Source: Lophius americanus
Taxonomy: Eukaryota; Chordata; Actinopteri; Lophiiformes; Lophiidae
Length of the DNA stretch: 64,000 nt
Assembly: GCA_037951165.1 (NCBI GenBank)
Contig: JBBDHG010000135.1
Span: 248,001-312,000, forward strand
Direction: 5' to 3'
Shown: positions 12,241 through 24,500 of the stretch, in pieces
Numbering within the stretch: the first letter of the stretch is position 1
How the letters are laid out: every line of letters starts with the position of its first letter
Made by a program: the position numbers and the translations under genes
The notes under the pieces: generated by a model
Database searches by the model: none
What the model was told of the DNA's origin: nothing
Seen by the model: only the letters and a program-made list of their open reading frames with translations

Positions 12241-14621
12241 ACTATGAACCTGGACTGAAAAGTTAATTTAATTTAGAAATCTGGAGCAGCTCCGCAGAGG
12301 ATAAATACCAACAGCAGCCTTTTCATGGGAATGTTTCCACCAATAAACTGACAATGCTTGGTTCAGATGGTAACCCTGTTCTGATTTTCATTTAAAGTTT
12401 TCACTGAAAGCTATTAATAGAATAAATATAATTAACCTGATTCAAGTCTGACTAATTTTTTTCTCACAATTATTTCTCACAGAATTATATTATTGAGGTG
12501 TTTTTTTAATTAACCATCAAAAGCATTGTGCAGCCATTTATCACTTTATATGCAAATCATGCAACCATACCATCTTGGGGGACAGACTCTATAACATTTG
12601 GTTATTTGGTTATTTGTTGTTGCTGGTGAGGATCCATGTAATCAGTAATTAAGACCTGTAAACAAATTTAACTTTATTTTGTTTATTCCAAATATTAATA
12701 TCTCTGAGTATTTGCTGGCATTTTTCATCAGTTAGTTCCATATACCTTTACCATTTTCATTTAAGAGTATCTTATAATTTATAATTGAATAGCTTTGGTT
12801 AGTCATGTTGACATGAAGGTCTGTTAACTCAATTTCTCTGGTTTCCTGTGAAGACTTGAGTGTTTCTTAATGAGGTAACCGTTCCCTTAAGTCATTTACA
12901 CCCTGAAGTTAGAACCCTACGTATATCATTTACTAACTGCTAGTGCCCGCATGTAAGGAATGTAATGAATATAGTAAAATGCATACTGAATATAATACAT
13001 TTACAAATACCTTTTTCACAGCAATGTATGTTACTGTACTATTTATTTTGTGCTAAATAACAATGTTAGCATGAAAACATGCTTTACATAAAACCTGCCA
13101 GATCAACATGTTTGCATGTCATTGTAACTATATCAGCATGCTAATGTCAGCATTTAGTTTAAAGGACCAACTTTGCCTAAGTAACAGTACTTAAGGTTTT
13201 TTTCCCCCCAGCGATCTCTGTGAGCTTCAATTGAGTGCCCATTGTCTGTGAGTGTGTAATTAATTCTTAATTAATAATTGTGACTTTTCATCAATAGGAG
13301 TGCCACGGCAAATTCTGTCTTTGCATTGGCTTTGTATATTATGACATTGCATGAATATTTAGCTATTTGCCTTAGTGAGAACTCAACATTAATTTTGTTC
13401 CTTATTTCATTTCCTTTTATGTGTAAAATATATCCTCAATGGCAATACAACTTAATATCTTTCTTTTTCTTATGTTTGCCATTTTTACCATATCAGGTAG
13501 GGGTAAAAATTGTTGATCCTTTCATTTTAACAAAACTTTCCAAAACATTGTGCTTCTCTTCTGTAGAGTTCAATCACCGCTGTGTTGCATCTTCGAAAAA
13601 ATGTAGCATCAGAGTCCAATAACTTGGTAACAATGTCTTGCTCAAATAACAATAGCCCTCTTTTTCCACTATATTGTCTGGTTGTAGGTCTCTGCACAGG
13701 TGGGGTGATGGACTATGTTTTTTTTTTCTGTGCTTGTTTTGAATTGGGAGATAGCATTGTTATGCTTATGCTTGTGCCTTTCGTTGTTTGGCTTTTCCAA
13801 GATGCTAATTTAAGTTCCAACTTTGGCGTCTTTGGCTGACACTTTCTAATGGCTGTAGCATCTGAAGCCCCATGTTTGTAGTACTTTACATTAATACTAC
13901 ACTCCTATATGTTGTATCCATTTAATACCCTTTCCTTCCTTGTTACAAATCCCAAAATAGATTTTCATATTAATTTAAAACACAGTCAGTGGACTATTTG
14001 CGGGCTCCAATGACCCCATTTGCTCTTCTTCCTTTGTTCGTCCTCCTCTCAACTCTTACCATTTTCTTTGCTGTTTGCTCTTGCCATTACCATGAAGGAT
14101 ATTCCATAGCACCATCTGGTTGTTTGGAATAACAATTGATCTCATCATTCTAATATCAAAAAGGTCAGTTAATTTTTTTCAATTTATACACTGGTTTACC
14201 GTGATACTTCATCGGTGTGGTAATACAATATCCCCACGCAAAGATATTGTGATATTATGCTGTACCGATTTTTTTTAGCATCCCCACAAATTTAGCGCCA
14301 TTCTATTAGTAGCACTTGATTAATATGAGATCAAACTAAAATCCAGCTGAGTATAATTTTTTACGTCACCAAGATGTAGTTCAAATGTCCGTTTAAACAT
14401 ACACTCATTATTCAATGATGATACATTATTTAATTCTGTAATTTGTACTATTTCCTTTAAATTATAGTATAGCAAAATGGTTTATTCTGAACCCTTTACT
14501 ATGAAACCCACTTCCTCATGATCATCATCATCCCCATTCAATTCTTAATTTGTTTAACCATATTTTTTTAGAAGCAAGTGAATGAATGAGGGACTTGTAG
14601 ATTTACTTTCCTCTCTATCTC

Positions 14622-14832
14622 CACACACACACACACGTCTGAGAACACACCCATAGACACACACAGACACACACTCCCTCCTGTCGCTTCATCTTCTGGG
14701 GTTCTCCACTCCAAATTGATTTTTCATGCAGAGTTTTCATTATCATTAATTTAGTAGATAGCTTCACTTCAGAGCAATTGAGGACCCATTTGTTATAGCG
14801 CCAAGCAGAGGAAAAGAGCGGGGGGGGGGGGG
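14622..14832 (+). repeat. (CA)n stretches and a 13-base G run
   Basis: CA dinucleotide runs at 14622-14672, then a uniform run of 13 G at 14820-14832. The minus-strand frame across it (VCVCVCLW) is explained by the CA repeat. Confidence 0.9.
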
Positions 14833-15672
14833 ACATTCTATGGCAACGAATCCACAGATGAGTCAGGATACTTTGAAAACATCAGTCGGGCTCATTCTGG
14901 ACTTTTATCCCAGTAAGTGATCAGAAACAGAAACCTCCACCACTTACTGATTTTAAATCAATCCGATGAAAAAGAGATTATTTATGACTGTGAGGAAGAG
15001 TTGACAAATACATACATGGAGGTAAATCTACTACAAATAAATCATGGTCGTGATCACATTGACATTGTTCTTATAGTTGCATGCAGACTATTCTTTAAGC
15101 TGAATCTTCAGCTGAGGTACAAACAGAGCTGACTGTTTTAGTGGAAGCTCAGTCTGTCTTCTTTATATTCAATTACAGAAAATGTGATGAATAGCTGATA
15201 TGTGGCTCTACAAAATACAGAAAAATAAATATACTTGAGTACTAATACCACACAGTGAAAATACTTCACAATAGGTAAATGCCTTGCATTCAAAAAACTT
15301 TAGTAAAATGATAAAAGTGCCATCAGCTTAAATGTACTAAAAGTATCAAAAAGTATTCATTGTGCTGTCATGTTAAACTACACGTTACTAAACGTTATAG
15401 TTTGGGGTCATATTAACTATTTTATAACCTCTTGAATATTTTTGCGGTATATAAAAAGTGTATAAAATCTTAATAGTCTGTTAAGAGCATTGCTGTGTGT
15501 CTCTAAAAACTCCACTTTTCATGGGACCATCCGGTTTTCAGCTTTGTGACATTTTCCAAATAATCCAAGACAGTTTTTAAATAATGTAATTAAATGAAAA
15601 AATTATATTTTATCAATGCATGAGGACACACTTAAGCCTTCAGTTTCACAAACATTCAAAATTATTACAGGT

Positions 15673-15714
15673 ATACTTATTTTAGCTTAAACAATACTTA
15701 TTTTAGCTTAAACA
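15673..15714 (+). repeat. Two tandem 21-nt copies
   Basis: ATACTTATTTTAGCTTAAACA occurs twice back to back without change, flanked on both sides by ATTATTACAG. Confidence 0.9.
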
Positions 15715-15808
15715 ATTATTACAGGGCATACATGGTTTTGCCCTGACTACAATTGTAAAACACACATTTTGGGGCCTAAGGTACAACATCTCCCTTTGAG
15801 ATAAAGAA

Positions 15809-15894
15809 TACATATGTAAATATATTTAGTTATATTTACATATGTATATATAACATATACATGTTCCTGAGTTCCTGAGCAGAAACTCAGGAAC
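15809..15894. repeat. Two adjacent hairpins
   Basis: A perfect 16-bp inverted repeat TACATATGTAAATATA (arms 15809-15824 and 15831-15846) is followed by an 11-bp one, GTTCCTGAGTT (15863-15873 with 15884-15894). Upstream lies a 2 x 21-nt tandem repeat. Confidence 0.9.
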
Positions 15895-16319
15895 CACTGA
15901 GTTCCTGCGTAAAATACATTCTATTTAAGTGCTGTAATTACATATTCGTTCTCCCAGACTGTATGGCAGTAACACAGCATGTCGCTCTTTGACATTAATA
16001 CAGCAGAACCCTGATTGATTGATCTGATGAAATTTCAGTGTAATAGAAGCTTAGTCATTTTTAAAAACAGCTGGGTTATCTACTCTTTAGTAAACATTTG
16101 AAAGCAAGAGTGAATATTGTGTTTGTTTAGGACAATTTCCTGCAGCAGATAAATCCAGATCCAGTGCTATAGTGTATACAGCAACCACACAGCACTGTTA
16201 CTGACTTAAAGTAAACTACTGTGCCCATGTTGACTATGACACAGGCACATGACACCCAGTGTAACAGAGAGGCTCACCAGTTTGCTCTATTAATAATATT
16301 TTATGGACAATAACCCACC

Positions 16320-16570
16320 CAGGAAGGGGGAACAAGCCACTGTACTTCTAGTTGCGGTCCAAAGTGTTGTGTCAGGAAAGGTATCGGCATTAAACCCTGC
16401 CGAGTCAATATGCATAACAGGAAATTAATTTCCAAACCGTCGACGAATGGCTTAACAAAAACAGTCCATGGTACTGTTTGCAAGCAGGGTACCACCCGAA
16501 ACTACGGGTGCAAACAGATGATACACTGTGGCGACCCTGAAAGGGAACAGCCAAAAAACAAAAAAAAATT
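16320..16570 (+). mobile_element. Widespread fish interspersed repeat (SINE-like), A-rich tail
   Basis: Carries hallmarks seen in many fish genomes: CTAGTTGCGGTCC, GTGTCAGGAAAGGTATC, GAGTCAATATGC and the ending ACTGTGGCGACCCTGAAAG, GGAACAGCC and an A-rich tail. The 3' tail position puts it on the + strand. The family name is not certain. Confidence 0.7.
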
Positions 16571-16851
16571 TATGGACAATAATATTTTAGAGGAGAAATA
16601 TATCTTTACTTTGTCGTTCCAAGGGACACAGAACTAACAAACAGCTGGACAACCACAAGCCTAAAACTGTCCTAAAGGTCTTTAGGGCTGGGAAATCCTT
16701 TCCTCCAATATACATGCTGCATCATTTTCTATCAGGTTATGTGTTAACTTGAGCAATAAAAAAAATCACTGGCTCCATGGTTACTCCCAAAGACAGATCA
16801 ATCTTATATGTGGTGTCAGGGCAAAACTAACTCACTGGATCCCTCTTTACT

Positions 16852-16973
16852 CCAAATTCTTTACCCCAAGTTCTTTACCCCAAGTTCTTTACCCCAAGTT
16901 CTTTACATCAAGTTCTTTACATCAAGTTCTTTACCCCAAGTTCTTTACCCACAGTGCTTTACCCCAAGTTCCT
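16852..16973 (+). repeat. 15-nt minisatellite CCAAGTTCTTTACCC
   Basis: About eight copies of a 15-nt unit with variants TTTACCCC, TTTACATC and TTTACCCAC. Because the unit is a multiple of three, forward frames stay open across it and give the artefactual repeat peptide FFTPSSL; this is not a gene. Confidence 0.95.
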
Positions 16974-18106
16974 CCACTCTGGTGGGTTTTTACTACTACA
17001 TACTAAACACTTTTTTTGCTTATTTGATTATTTAAAAAGCAGAAATTATTCAATGTAGGAATATGGGCCATGTAAAATGTGTCAGATGACAAAATGGAAA
17101 ACTTGAAACTGAATTTTGAAAGCTTCCCACTATGAGACCACAATCAGTTATTAAAACAGGACCTCTAATCTAAGGTCAAACATTGCCTTAGATTCACTGT
17201 GAAAACTGAACAGTAGTCTGCTAGATTTATTTTCATACACTAATATACCGAAGTACTTCGAGAGCACACTATTATTTACATGAATATACTGTAAACCAAG
17301 ACTGCAAACAGCAGAGAAGGGAAGTAAGGAAAGTGTGGGACATGATTCTGGAAATTAAATGCATGCTACAACATTGCTGGCAGCAGCAGCAGCAGTAGTT
17401 AAATTAGACAAGACAGGATGAAGAAAAGATGAATGATTATTACAACCGATGATGTATGATAATTAGTCTGTTAGAAAGTCTTTGGCGCTGGAGACTCTTT
17501 GGAGAGATTGAGATCAAAGGCTCTCTGCCCTGAGCAGCGGGTATAGACTCCCTTTGGAGTCTGGATACTGGTGGTGGTGACTGATGACTCTGCTGAGGCT
17601 GATGAATGATGTGGCTGATGGATCTCGGAAGACTAAGTGGAGATGGGGAGGTGGAGGGCACGTAAACCAGCAGCAAGCAAGGACTAGATAAATGAAGAGG
17701 TTGTGGATCTAACCATGGAGCTAATTAGGGGATTTTTATTGCTCAAGATAGCACATAAGTCCTACTAGTAGTACTAGTGGGAGTAGTAGTAGTAGTACTA
17801 CTGTGGTAATAGGAGTACTACATGTAGTAGGGCTGCTGATACTAGTAGTTGTAGTAGTGGAAGAAGTGTAGTTAGTAGTGGTGGTGGTAGTAGATGTGAT
17901 GCTCTTAGATGAATTTTGGTAGGTGGGCCTTTTCTGAAAAGACTCTGTAGTGTCCCCGAGACTTAGAATAATCTTCGTTATCCTACTCAGACTGATGGAT
18001 TTTTCCTCATCTCTTATGGAATTTATTTCGATTTGGCATAGTGTTCAGCTGGTGAAACGTATCAGCCAATTTCCTGTTTCTGAAAATAGCTGATTTAATG
18101 TGGCAT
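16974..18106. other. Intergenic DNA before the LINE
   Basis: Only the AGT-type triplet tract stands out. Confidence 0.5.
17764..17895 (+). repeat. Imperfect AGT/GTA trinucleotide tract
   Basis: About 130 nt dominated by TAG/AGT triplets with interruptions and local palindromes such as ACTAGTAGTACTAGT. Degraded microsatellite. Confidence 0.9.
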
Positions 18107-18180
18107 TAGCTTAGTGGTTACATCACTCAGCATGGGTCAAATGCGGAGATACCTACAGATGGCAGCAGATGCTGGTTCAC
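18107..18180 (+). repeat. tRNA-like SINE head fragment
   Basis: Contains TAGCTTAGTGGTTA, close to a Pol III box A, and GGTTCACC about 45 nt later, close to box B. It ends just before the LINE. Too short and diverged to place in a family. Confidence 0.35.
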
Positions 18181-18189
18181 CTTCGATCT

Positions 18190-19487
18190 TGATTGTCCTT
18201 GATTTGTAGCTGCCTTAGACACAGTTGACCATGGAATACTCCTACACCGCCTACATCACACCACTGGACTCACTGCCACCGCCCTAAACTGGTTTCAATC
18301 CTACTTCACCGACAGAACAGAATACGTTTCCCTTGGAAGTTCAAGGTCCCGGACACACACCGTCACCTGTGGGGTCCCCCAGGGATCAGTCCTTGGCCCC
18401 ATTCTCTTCATAGTGTACATGCTCCCCCTTGGCCGTGTCATCAGTCGATGTGGACTCTCATTCCATTGCTGCGCTGATGACATGCAACTCTACATAAAAA
18501 CTGACACATGTTCCTCCGCAGTTTCTCCATCTTCATCGTCGTCATCATCTCCCCTGTCAACTCTCTGCGCTCTTCTGGTGGAGATAAAGGTGTGGATGAA
18601 AAACAACTTTCTCCAGTTGAACAGCTCCAAAACCGAAGCAATTTTAATTGGCACCCCACATCAGACCCAGTCTTCCTCCATAACCAGTATTACCTTCTCT
18701 GGTCACGACATTCCCCTCTCTTCATCAGTCACCAACCTCGGTGTAAGATTCGACCCTCAACTCACTTTTGAATTCCACATCAAACACATCTGCAAGATCT
18801 CCTTTCACCATCTCAGAAATATTTCCCAACTCCGTTCTTCACTCACCTTGAGTGATGCTGAAAAGCTGGTCCACTTGTTGTTCCTCCAGACTGGATTACT
18901 GTAACGCACTTCTCATCGGGATCCCTGATAAAAGTCTTCAAAGACTTCAGTATGTTCAAAACAGTGCTGCAAGGATCCTGATGAGAGTTCGTAAACAAGA
19001 ACACATCACCCCCGTTCTTCATTCCCTTCATTGGCTTCCCATCTCCACCAGGATTGATTATAAGATCTCTCTCCTCACTCACCAGTGCATCCATGGTAAC
19101 GCACCCCCCTACCTTAAATAACTACTCACCCCACTTACCTCAACACGGTCCCTCCGTTCTACCCACTCATACCGCCTCCTCCTTCCCTGGACTAAGCTCA
19201 GCACCATGGGTGATCGGGCCTTCTGTTCTGCTGCCCCTCGTATGTGGAATGCCCTCCCTGACCATCTGAGGGCTCCACAGACGACTGACACATTTTAAAA
19301 AAAGACTTAAACTTTCCTTTTTAGCAGAACCTATAACTTTAATTAACGTTGCTGCTTAGTGTCATGTTTTTATATAGCTAATATTTTATTTTTTATTGAT
19401 ACTTTTATCTGCTTTTACTTTGTAGCACTTTGAGATTTGATCCAAATGTAAAGTGCGTTATAAATTAAATGTATTATTATTATAACT
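18190..19487 (+). mobile_element. 5'-truncated LINE with decayed reverse transcriptase (L2/Rex1/CR1-like)
   Basis: Translated + strand shows reverse transcriptase blocks in order: TVDHGILLHRL near 18220, GVPQGSVLGPILF near 18372, a mutated catalytic box CADDMQLY near 18470, and C-terminal LDYCNALLIGIP, LHWLPI and SAAPRMWNALP motifs to 19260. It ends in a GTAAAGTGCGTTATAAAT tail with ATT repeats, as such elements do. A stop near 18206, a frameshift near 18890 and a stop at 19120 break the frame, so it is inactive. The truncated 5' end is normal for LINE insertions. The clade is my best guess. Confidence 0.85.
18413..18904 (+). pseudogene. LINE reverse transcriptase fragment (longest open piece)
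   Basis: 163 open codons inside the LINE above. They carry the catalytic-loop remnant CCADDMQLYI, in which Cys-Ala-Asp-Asp replaces the usual Tyr/Phe-Ala-Asp-Asp, a serine-rich expansion (SSSSSS) and the KTEAILIG block. The reading frame moves to another frame after 18890, where the homologous text continues to 19121. It is a relic and not a host gene. Confidence 0.8.
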
Positions 19488-19553
19488 TTCAAGACTTTGT
19501 ACTGTATGCACTGTGTAACGTGATAAATAAAGTAAAGATTATTATTATTATTA
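19488..19553 (+). repeat. Second ATT-tailed repeat end
   Basis: Directly after the LINE tail comes a sequence with GTGATAAATAAAGTAAAG and a new ATT run. This looks like the 3' end of another retroelement abutting the first. Only the tail is recognisable. Confidence 0.4.
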
Positions 19554-19819
19554 AATGAAGATGTGATTAAACAGAGCTAGTCACTCTTAAAGGGGGGAAT
19601 ACTTTTTCCACACAAGCCCAGTTCATAAAAGATAACCATTTTACTTCAGTAAATAAAATCAGCATTTAAAACTTGCCTTTGCTTTATGTTAAATGTACTT
19701 CTGAGATCTGCCACCTTCTACAGACGAGACAAGAATCTATGAGGTAAAATATTTTTCAGCATGACTGTATAAAACATAGCATTTCATGAAAAAACACATT
19801 ATGTATTCAGTAGCAATCC

Positions 19820-19912
19820 AGCTGACCAATCAAACAAACACTTTTTGAAGGAGCACCCTTTCTCTCAGACATATGCCTAATAAAAGCTGTTGCTGACGTC
19901 AAAAGTGTCCGC
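19820..19912 (+). promoter_or_regulatory. snap25: Predicted snap25 core promoter
   Basis: Within about 90 nt lie a CCAAT box (19826-19830), a TATA-like TAATAAAA (19878-19885), a full palindromic CRE TGACGTCA (19894-19901) and a YY1-like CCGCCATCTTTT (19909-19920), a motif that often sits at transcription starts. CpG density rises here after AT-rich upstream DNA. The arrangement points to a start near 19908-19912 and possible CREB control, which suits a neuronal gene. All of this is read from sequence and untested. Confidence 0.5.
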
Positions 19913-20083
19913 CATCTTTTACGGCAGCTGCGCTGATTTCCCCCATTGAAGAAGGAGGACTGAACCGACGCGCAGTGCCTCTGCAGCATCCCGGTCAAAT
20001 ACAGACAGGCTGCTACCGTTAGCTGTTGATAAACGCAGACATTACCACCCATTCTGAGTGCGGGGCACCGAGAACAGCTACAG
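19910..20083 (+). other. snap25: Predicted snap25 noncoding exon 1
   Basis: GC-rich 174-nt segment ending in CTACAG followed by donor GTAAGACT at 20084, a near-perfect splice donor. It contains no ATG, so joined to exon 2 the first ATG of the mRNA would be the SNAP-25 start. Vertebrate SNAP25 genes have a separate noncoding first exon and a very long first intron, which this arrangement copies. The 5' end is set by the promoter motifs only. Confidence 0.55.
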
Positions 20084-21500
20084 GTAAGACTGAAGACGTT
20101 TTCTACCGCATGTTTACCATTTTTATCCTTCATTAAGGTTGGTTCTGGCGCACGGATATATCATATGTTCATGACTGTTTTCTAGTTTGAATGATGCTTT
20201 AAGCATTTTATGTTTTTAGGTTACATCCTATTTGGGTGGATGAGTTAATAACAGCTCTTGTTTATTCTTTGTGAGGGGTGATGGTGGATAATGCGGAAGA
20301 GAAGGAGACAAGGAAGCCAATTTCCTGACCTCCAGGGTGATAAATCTCAAACGTGCAGTGGATTGCTGAGAGGATGGCTGCGGAACACTATGCGTAAAGT
20401 GAATGTGGGCGTTTTTCGGTGTTTCAGCACCCTGGACAGCGCTATGGTAGAGAAATCTCCCCGGGGTCGTCACACACGTATACGCTGATTTATGAAAGTG
20501 TCAAAGGGTTAGATCTGAGAGGTGATGGATTCTTTTTTAAAGAGGGGTTGCTTTTTCTGGAAATATCAGGGTGGCGGTGAGCCTCAACGCCGAAAGAGGC
20601 AGCAGGTGGGTTATATGCTGTGGGACTGTGCTGCAGCGAGATGGTGATTCAACAGTCACTCGTGCCAGCCAGAAAAAAACAAAACAACCCCCGCTGTTGT
20701 TAAGAGTGGAGTCAGGGTGATTGCAGTAGAGAATTCCATGTGTAGTAAACTGCGCCATGGTGGAGTCGGTGGAAGGAGGGTATCCGATATAAACAGGAGG
20801 GAGGGGGCATGTGGAATGATACAGCTCCATGAATGCGTCGTTTCCTATTATTTATTTATTTAGTTATTTATTTTTACGCCTGCATCACACCGGCTAAATC
20901 CATCACATTAACGTGACCGAGCTCCACCACGTCCTGGTGGTTTAGCGTGTCATGGATGTAGGGTATCTTGGGCGAGAATTGAGGAAGAACTGCGGGGGAG
21001 GACCGCGGTGAAACCTGCACTATGATACCCAGATCCTCCCCTTCCAATGCTTCCTCCCCCTCATCCCATCCATTCAGCCAGCCGTCTCTGAGGCGACGTA
21101 CCTCACTGTCAATGAGCCCCACACGCACTGAATCTCCATCAAGCATGGCGCACAATGGCTGACAGCTAGTTCGCTCTTCGTGTCCAACGTTAGTGCTTTA
21201 TTAAAGTATATCAGACAACCTAGACGTATACACATCTATGGCAACGATGGGGTGTTGCTCCCTACTTTATTAGATTTTTTGGATTATATGCACGTGCCGT
21301 TCAGGCCATTCTTTTCCCCTAATGCGTCAGTGCGCGTCATTAATTAAATTCCATTTCATAATACCAGCTGAAATGACGCGTTTATTGCAAATACTCTTAT
21401 TCCATTTCCACATCTGTCTATGTCTGTATTTTGTGTGGTGCTTTGATGTCCCTGTGCCGCCGGTCACCGCAGCACATGTATGAGGAACCTGATCCTCTCA
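20084..21500. other. CpG-rich stretch at the start of intron 1
   Basis: CpG dinucleotides are noticeably denser here than anywhere else in the window, continuing from exon 1. It probably marks the promoter-associated CpG-rich domain of snap25. No formal island calculation was made. Confidence 0.5.
20874..21155 (-). CDS. Unrecognised 93-codon minus-strand ORF in CpG-rich DNA
   Basis: I do not recognise this protein. The frame starts with ATG (MCAMLDGDSVRVGLIDSEV), is acidic in the middle (DEGEEALEGEDLG) and ends DLAGVMQA then TAA. Several AATAAA hexamers follow within 30 nt on the same strand, as at the end of a transcript. A second ATG at codon 4 has a GCGCC context. It lies antisense to snap25 intron 1, 0.8 kb from predicted exon 1, in CpG-rich sequence where long open frames can arise by chance. 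It may be a small antisense gene, a terminal exon or a coincidence. Confidence 0.2.
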   Translation of the reverse strand: MCAMLDGDSVRVGLIDSEVRRLRDGWLNGWDEGEEALEGEDLGIIVQVSPRSSPAVLPQFSPKIPYIHDTLNHQDVVELGHVNVMDLAGVMQA

Positions 21501-24500
21501 TGCAGAAAGAGACATGATTGTTGATTATCCTCTGGTTTGGCGATGTAGCACATTAGAAGTTTATGTCATATTGATCTCTGGCGCACCTGGAATTATTTTC
21601 ACTCACCATATAGGGGGATGGGCTGGCTGACTGATGGCCACTGACAGATACTGTCACTTGATGCTTGACTGAATGTTTGTCAAACCACTGTGGCATGAGT
21701 ATGAAATTTACCAAGTGAGTCTTTGGAATTTTGTAAATGACCTTAAAATAAAATATATTTTTTTAAATTCGGATTGAATATGATGAAAAATAGATTATTT
21801 AGTACCATCATCACCATAAGTAAATGAACATGAGTCGTTTTTTTAGAGGAAGAGACACTTCTAGCTAGAGTTCATTACAATGGTGGACTTTAGCCCACGG
21901 TATACAGAGAGCACAGTCAACCCCCCAAGGATGCTCCAGTTGCCATGACTGCTATACAATATCCCGTTACGCCGTTTGCTCTGTTTGGACTGCAGAGATG
22001 GAGGGAGAAAGGGAGGAAACAGGGAGGGGGTGTTGGTGGTGTTAGAGGTGTCAGGCCTGCATTGCACGCACTGAGAAGGGGCCGTTCTCTGAAATGGTGA
22101 ATGGTGACTCACAACACCGTTACCATCCTCTGATTGTTACCCAATAACGCCCTTGCTATTGTTCATTTCAAATAGGCTCACACTTTCATGTGTGCCTGTA
22201 ATCTGCTTTGAAATAGAGTCAAAGTATTTTTGATCGATACTGGTGAATACTGAACCGACTGGCTGGCTCCGCATTGTGTGTTTTAGTGTCGGCCTTATTT
22301 GTTGGCTCATTTTTAAGTTTGAAGGCTCTTCAGCCTGAACTTTCAAGTTTTGATAAAGCCAAAAATATGCAAAAACCTGAGACATTCAATACAGCTTAAT
22401 TTTCTTTATAAGTTATATATTATTGAGGCTTTAATCACTCTAACCACTCATCTCAAGTCTATGCATAAGCAACTAACACACCTCAACTGCATATTGTTAA
22501 CACATTCACATTAGTCATAATTGAAACCAGAGTTAAAACATCAGAGGCCCTAAAACCAAACTGTGTGATTTCTTTAGCTGTTTCTCAAAGACAATATGCT
22601 CTGATTAATATCAATTACAAGCTAGGAATATGGTTAGGTGCAGGATCACAAACACAGTCTGAATCCAGGGAGAGAGACATTAAGTTCTTGAGAAAGAGAC
22701 ACATATCTACATTTTTCTTCTCACTAGAAGGATTGAAGTACCAATTGAGCAAAGACTACTAATTCTTTAATAAAAACCCCATAAAGATGGATTCTCACTG
22801 CTATATTGCAGTGTTGTCTATGCTTTAGCTGCATGACAAATAAAACCAGCCAAGGTTCAGCAAAGTTTGTTCTGCTGCTGTCGCATCAGTAATTCTGCGA
22901 TGGTCAAGTTGGTTATTCTGCATCTTATTTTCTGAAAAGTGAAGCTTTGCTTTTGAGTCATAGTCAAGAGCAGGAGGGAAAAAGCAATATTATATCTTGA
23001 CAAATGGCCAATAAAGTAAAAAAAACAACAACTTGGATTTTAATGCAGGGGAAACAGTTTGACATTTTTGGACAAACCCCATTGGTTCTCCTGCTGAGAT
23101 AGAATATATAAATGTCCCTCTTCTATTAACAGATACCAGCTAAGTAGCTTGGTTATCTGTAAGATATGTTGATCTCAGTACAAAAGTAACACAAAAAAAA
23201 AATCAGAAGAAAAAACTCTGAGGGTTATAAAATATGTGATTTAAAATAACTGTATTTTTCAGTGTTTAGCTTATTTTAAGGGCTGTTGGTAATTTCATAT
23301 TAAGTCTATCGACATGAGAGTGCTATCAACCGTCTCATTTAACTGATGTATTTATCTTAAACTCTTTCAATTAAGTGGAATTTGAATTCAAAAGTCAGCC
23401 ACATCAGATGATCACCTGTAAAGACTTGTGTTGAAAATCCTTTTAATTACACAAGAGCTACATCCTATGTTACAACCATTCAAGGATAGTAGCCATGACC
23501 TCGCAGAGAGGTTATCCAGCTGATGATGATGTATGAAGGGTCCCCCCCAACCCATCATACATTGAGTGTTCTGACCCTAATCCACCAACACGCACAAGTC
23601 CATTGGTAGCCTATGGCAGCTAAATTACTGCATCTCTTTTCTTAGCTTTCAACAAGAGGGCTGTACCTACTGACTGATGTAAGATCAGGCACAATGATTT
23701 GTCGAGCAGCTTATACTGCCGGATCTGTTTAAGACATTCCTGCGTCAGAGTTGGTTTTCATTATTTTGTAGCTGAATTATACCCTTAAGGCAAAAAAATC
23801 TAAAAATCATCACATTTATATTCATTTCAAAAATAATTTTATACTCTAACTGGGTTTTCTAGGTTTTTCAGAAATCTATTGAATTACCACAGGGACCGAA
23901 ATGAAGAGAATCTGTACAAATTGCAGGTATTCCTAAATGGTTGACATGTGTGAATCAAGTGGAGTCCTGTTCTTAAGTTATTGAGGAAAAAAACAAAGAA
24001 TGTTTCCTTCTTCCAGATCAAACAAGTGTGAGATATGTTAGACCAATGGCTAAGTAGTAGTAAAATGGCAGCCCTATCAGGCAACACATCAAAATATAGA
24101 ACCAAAATGGCAGCACCCAGGGCTTTAACAAGCGAAAACAAATCTGTCCGTTTCAAGCGATGTATCTGTCAGTTCCCACACTCAGCCCACATTCTCTATG
24201 ATAACATCGATACATCCACAAGATGACAGTGAGTCAAAGGATTCAACAACATCAAGAGAGACGATTGTGTTATTTTGAGTAAAAAGCAGCAAAAGCGGAT
24301 GCAACAATGTAGTCAGGGATTTTCTGTGAGCTCATTAAACACATAATGGCATGTGGACGAGGGTGTTGTCACTGTTTCATTCAATTTTTTTCTTTTCCTC
24401 GTGTCCATAGACAGTAGTCATGTTTTCCTCAAAGTAAAGCTACTTTGCTTTACCAACATCCAAAGTTACTGCTACATACAAACACTGTCATTATCTTTCA

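Larger units (their letters stand above)
10046..16319. other. Intergenic DNA with minisatellite and hairpins
   Basis: Contains the TAGGA repeat, the 11-nt minisatellite, the CA/G runs, the 21-nt duplication and two hairpins. No exon recognised. Confidence 0.5.

Noticed and set aside
16841..16980. CRISPR-like array
   Set aside because: The repeats are contiguous 15-nt units without unique spacers, in a vertebrate genome.
16749..17035. Overlapping + strand frames with FFTPSSLPQV repeats
   Set aside because: A 15-nt minisatellite keeps all frames open; no gene signal outside it.
18441..18659. Minus-strand frame over the LINE
   Set aside because: Opposite-strand shadow of the reverse transcriptase relic.
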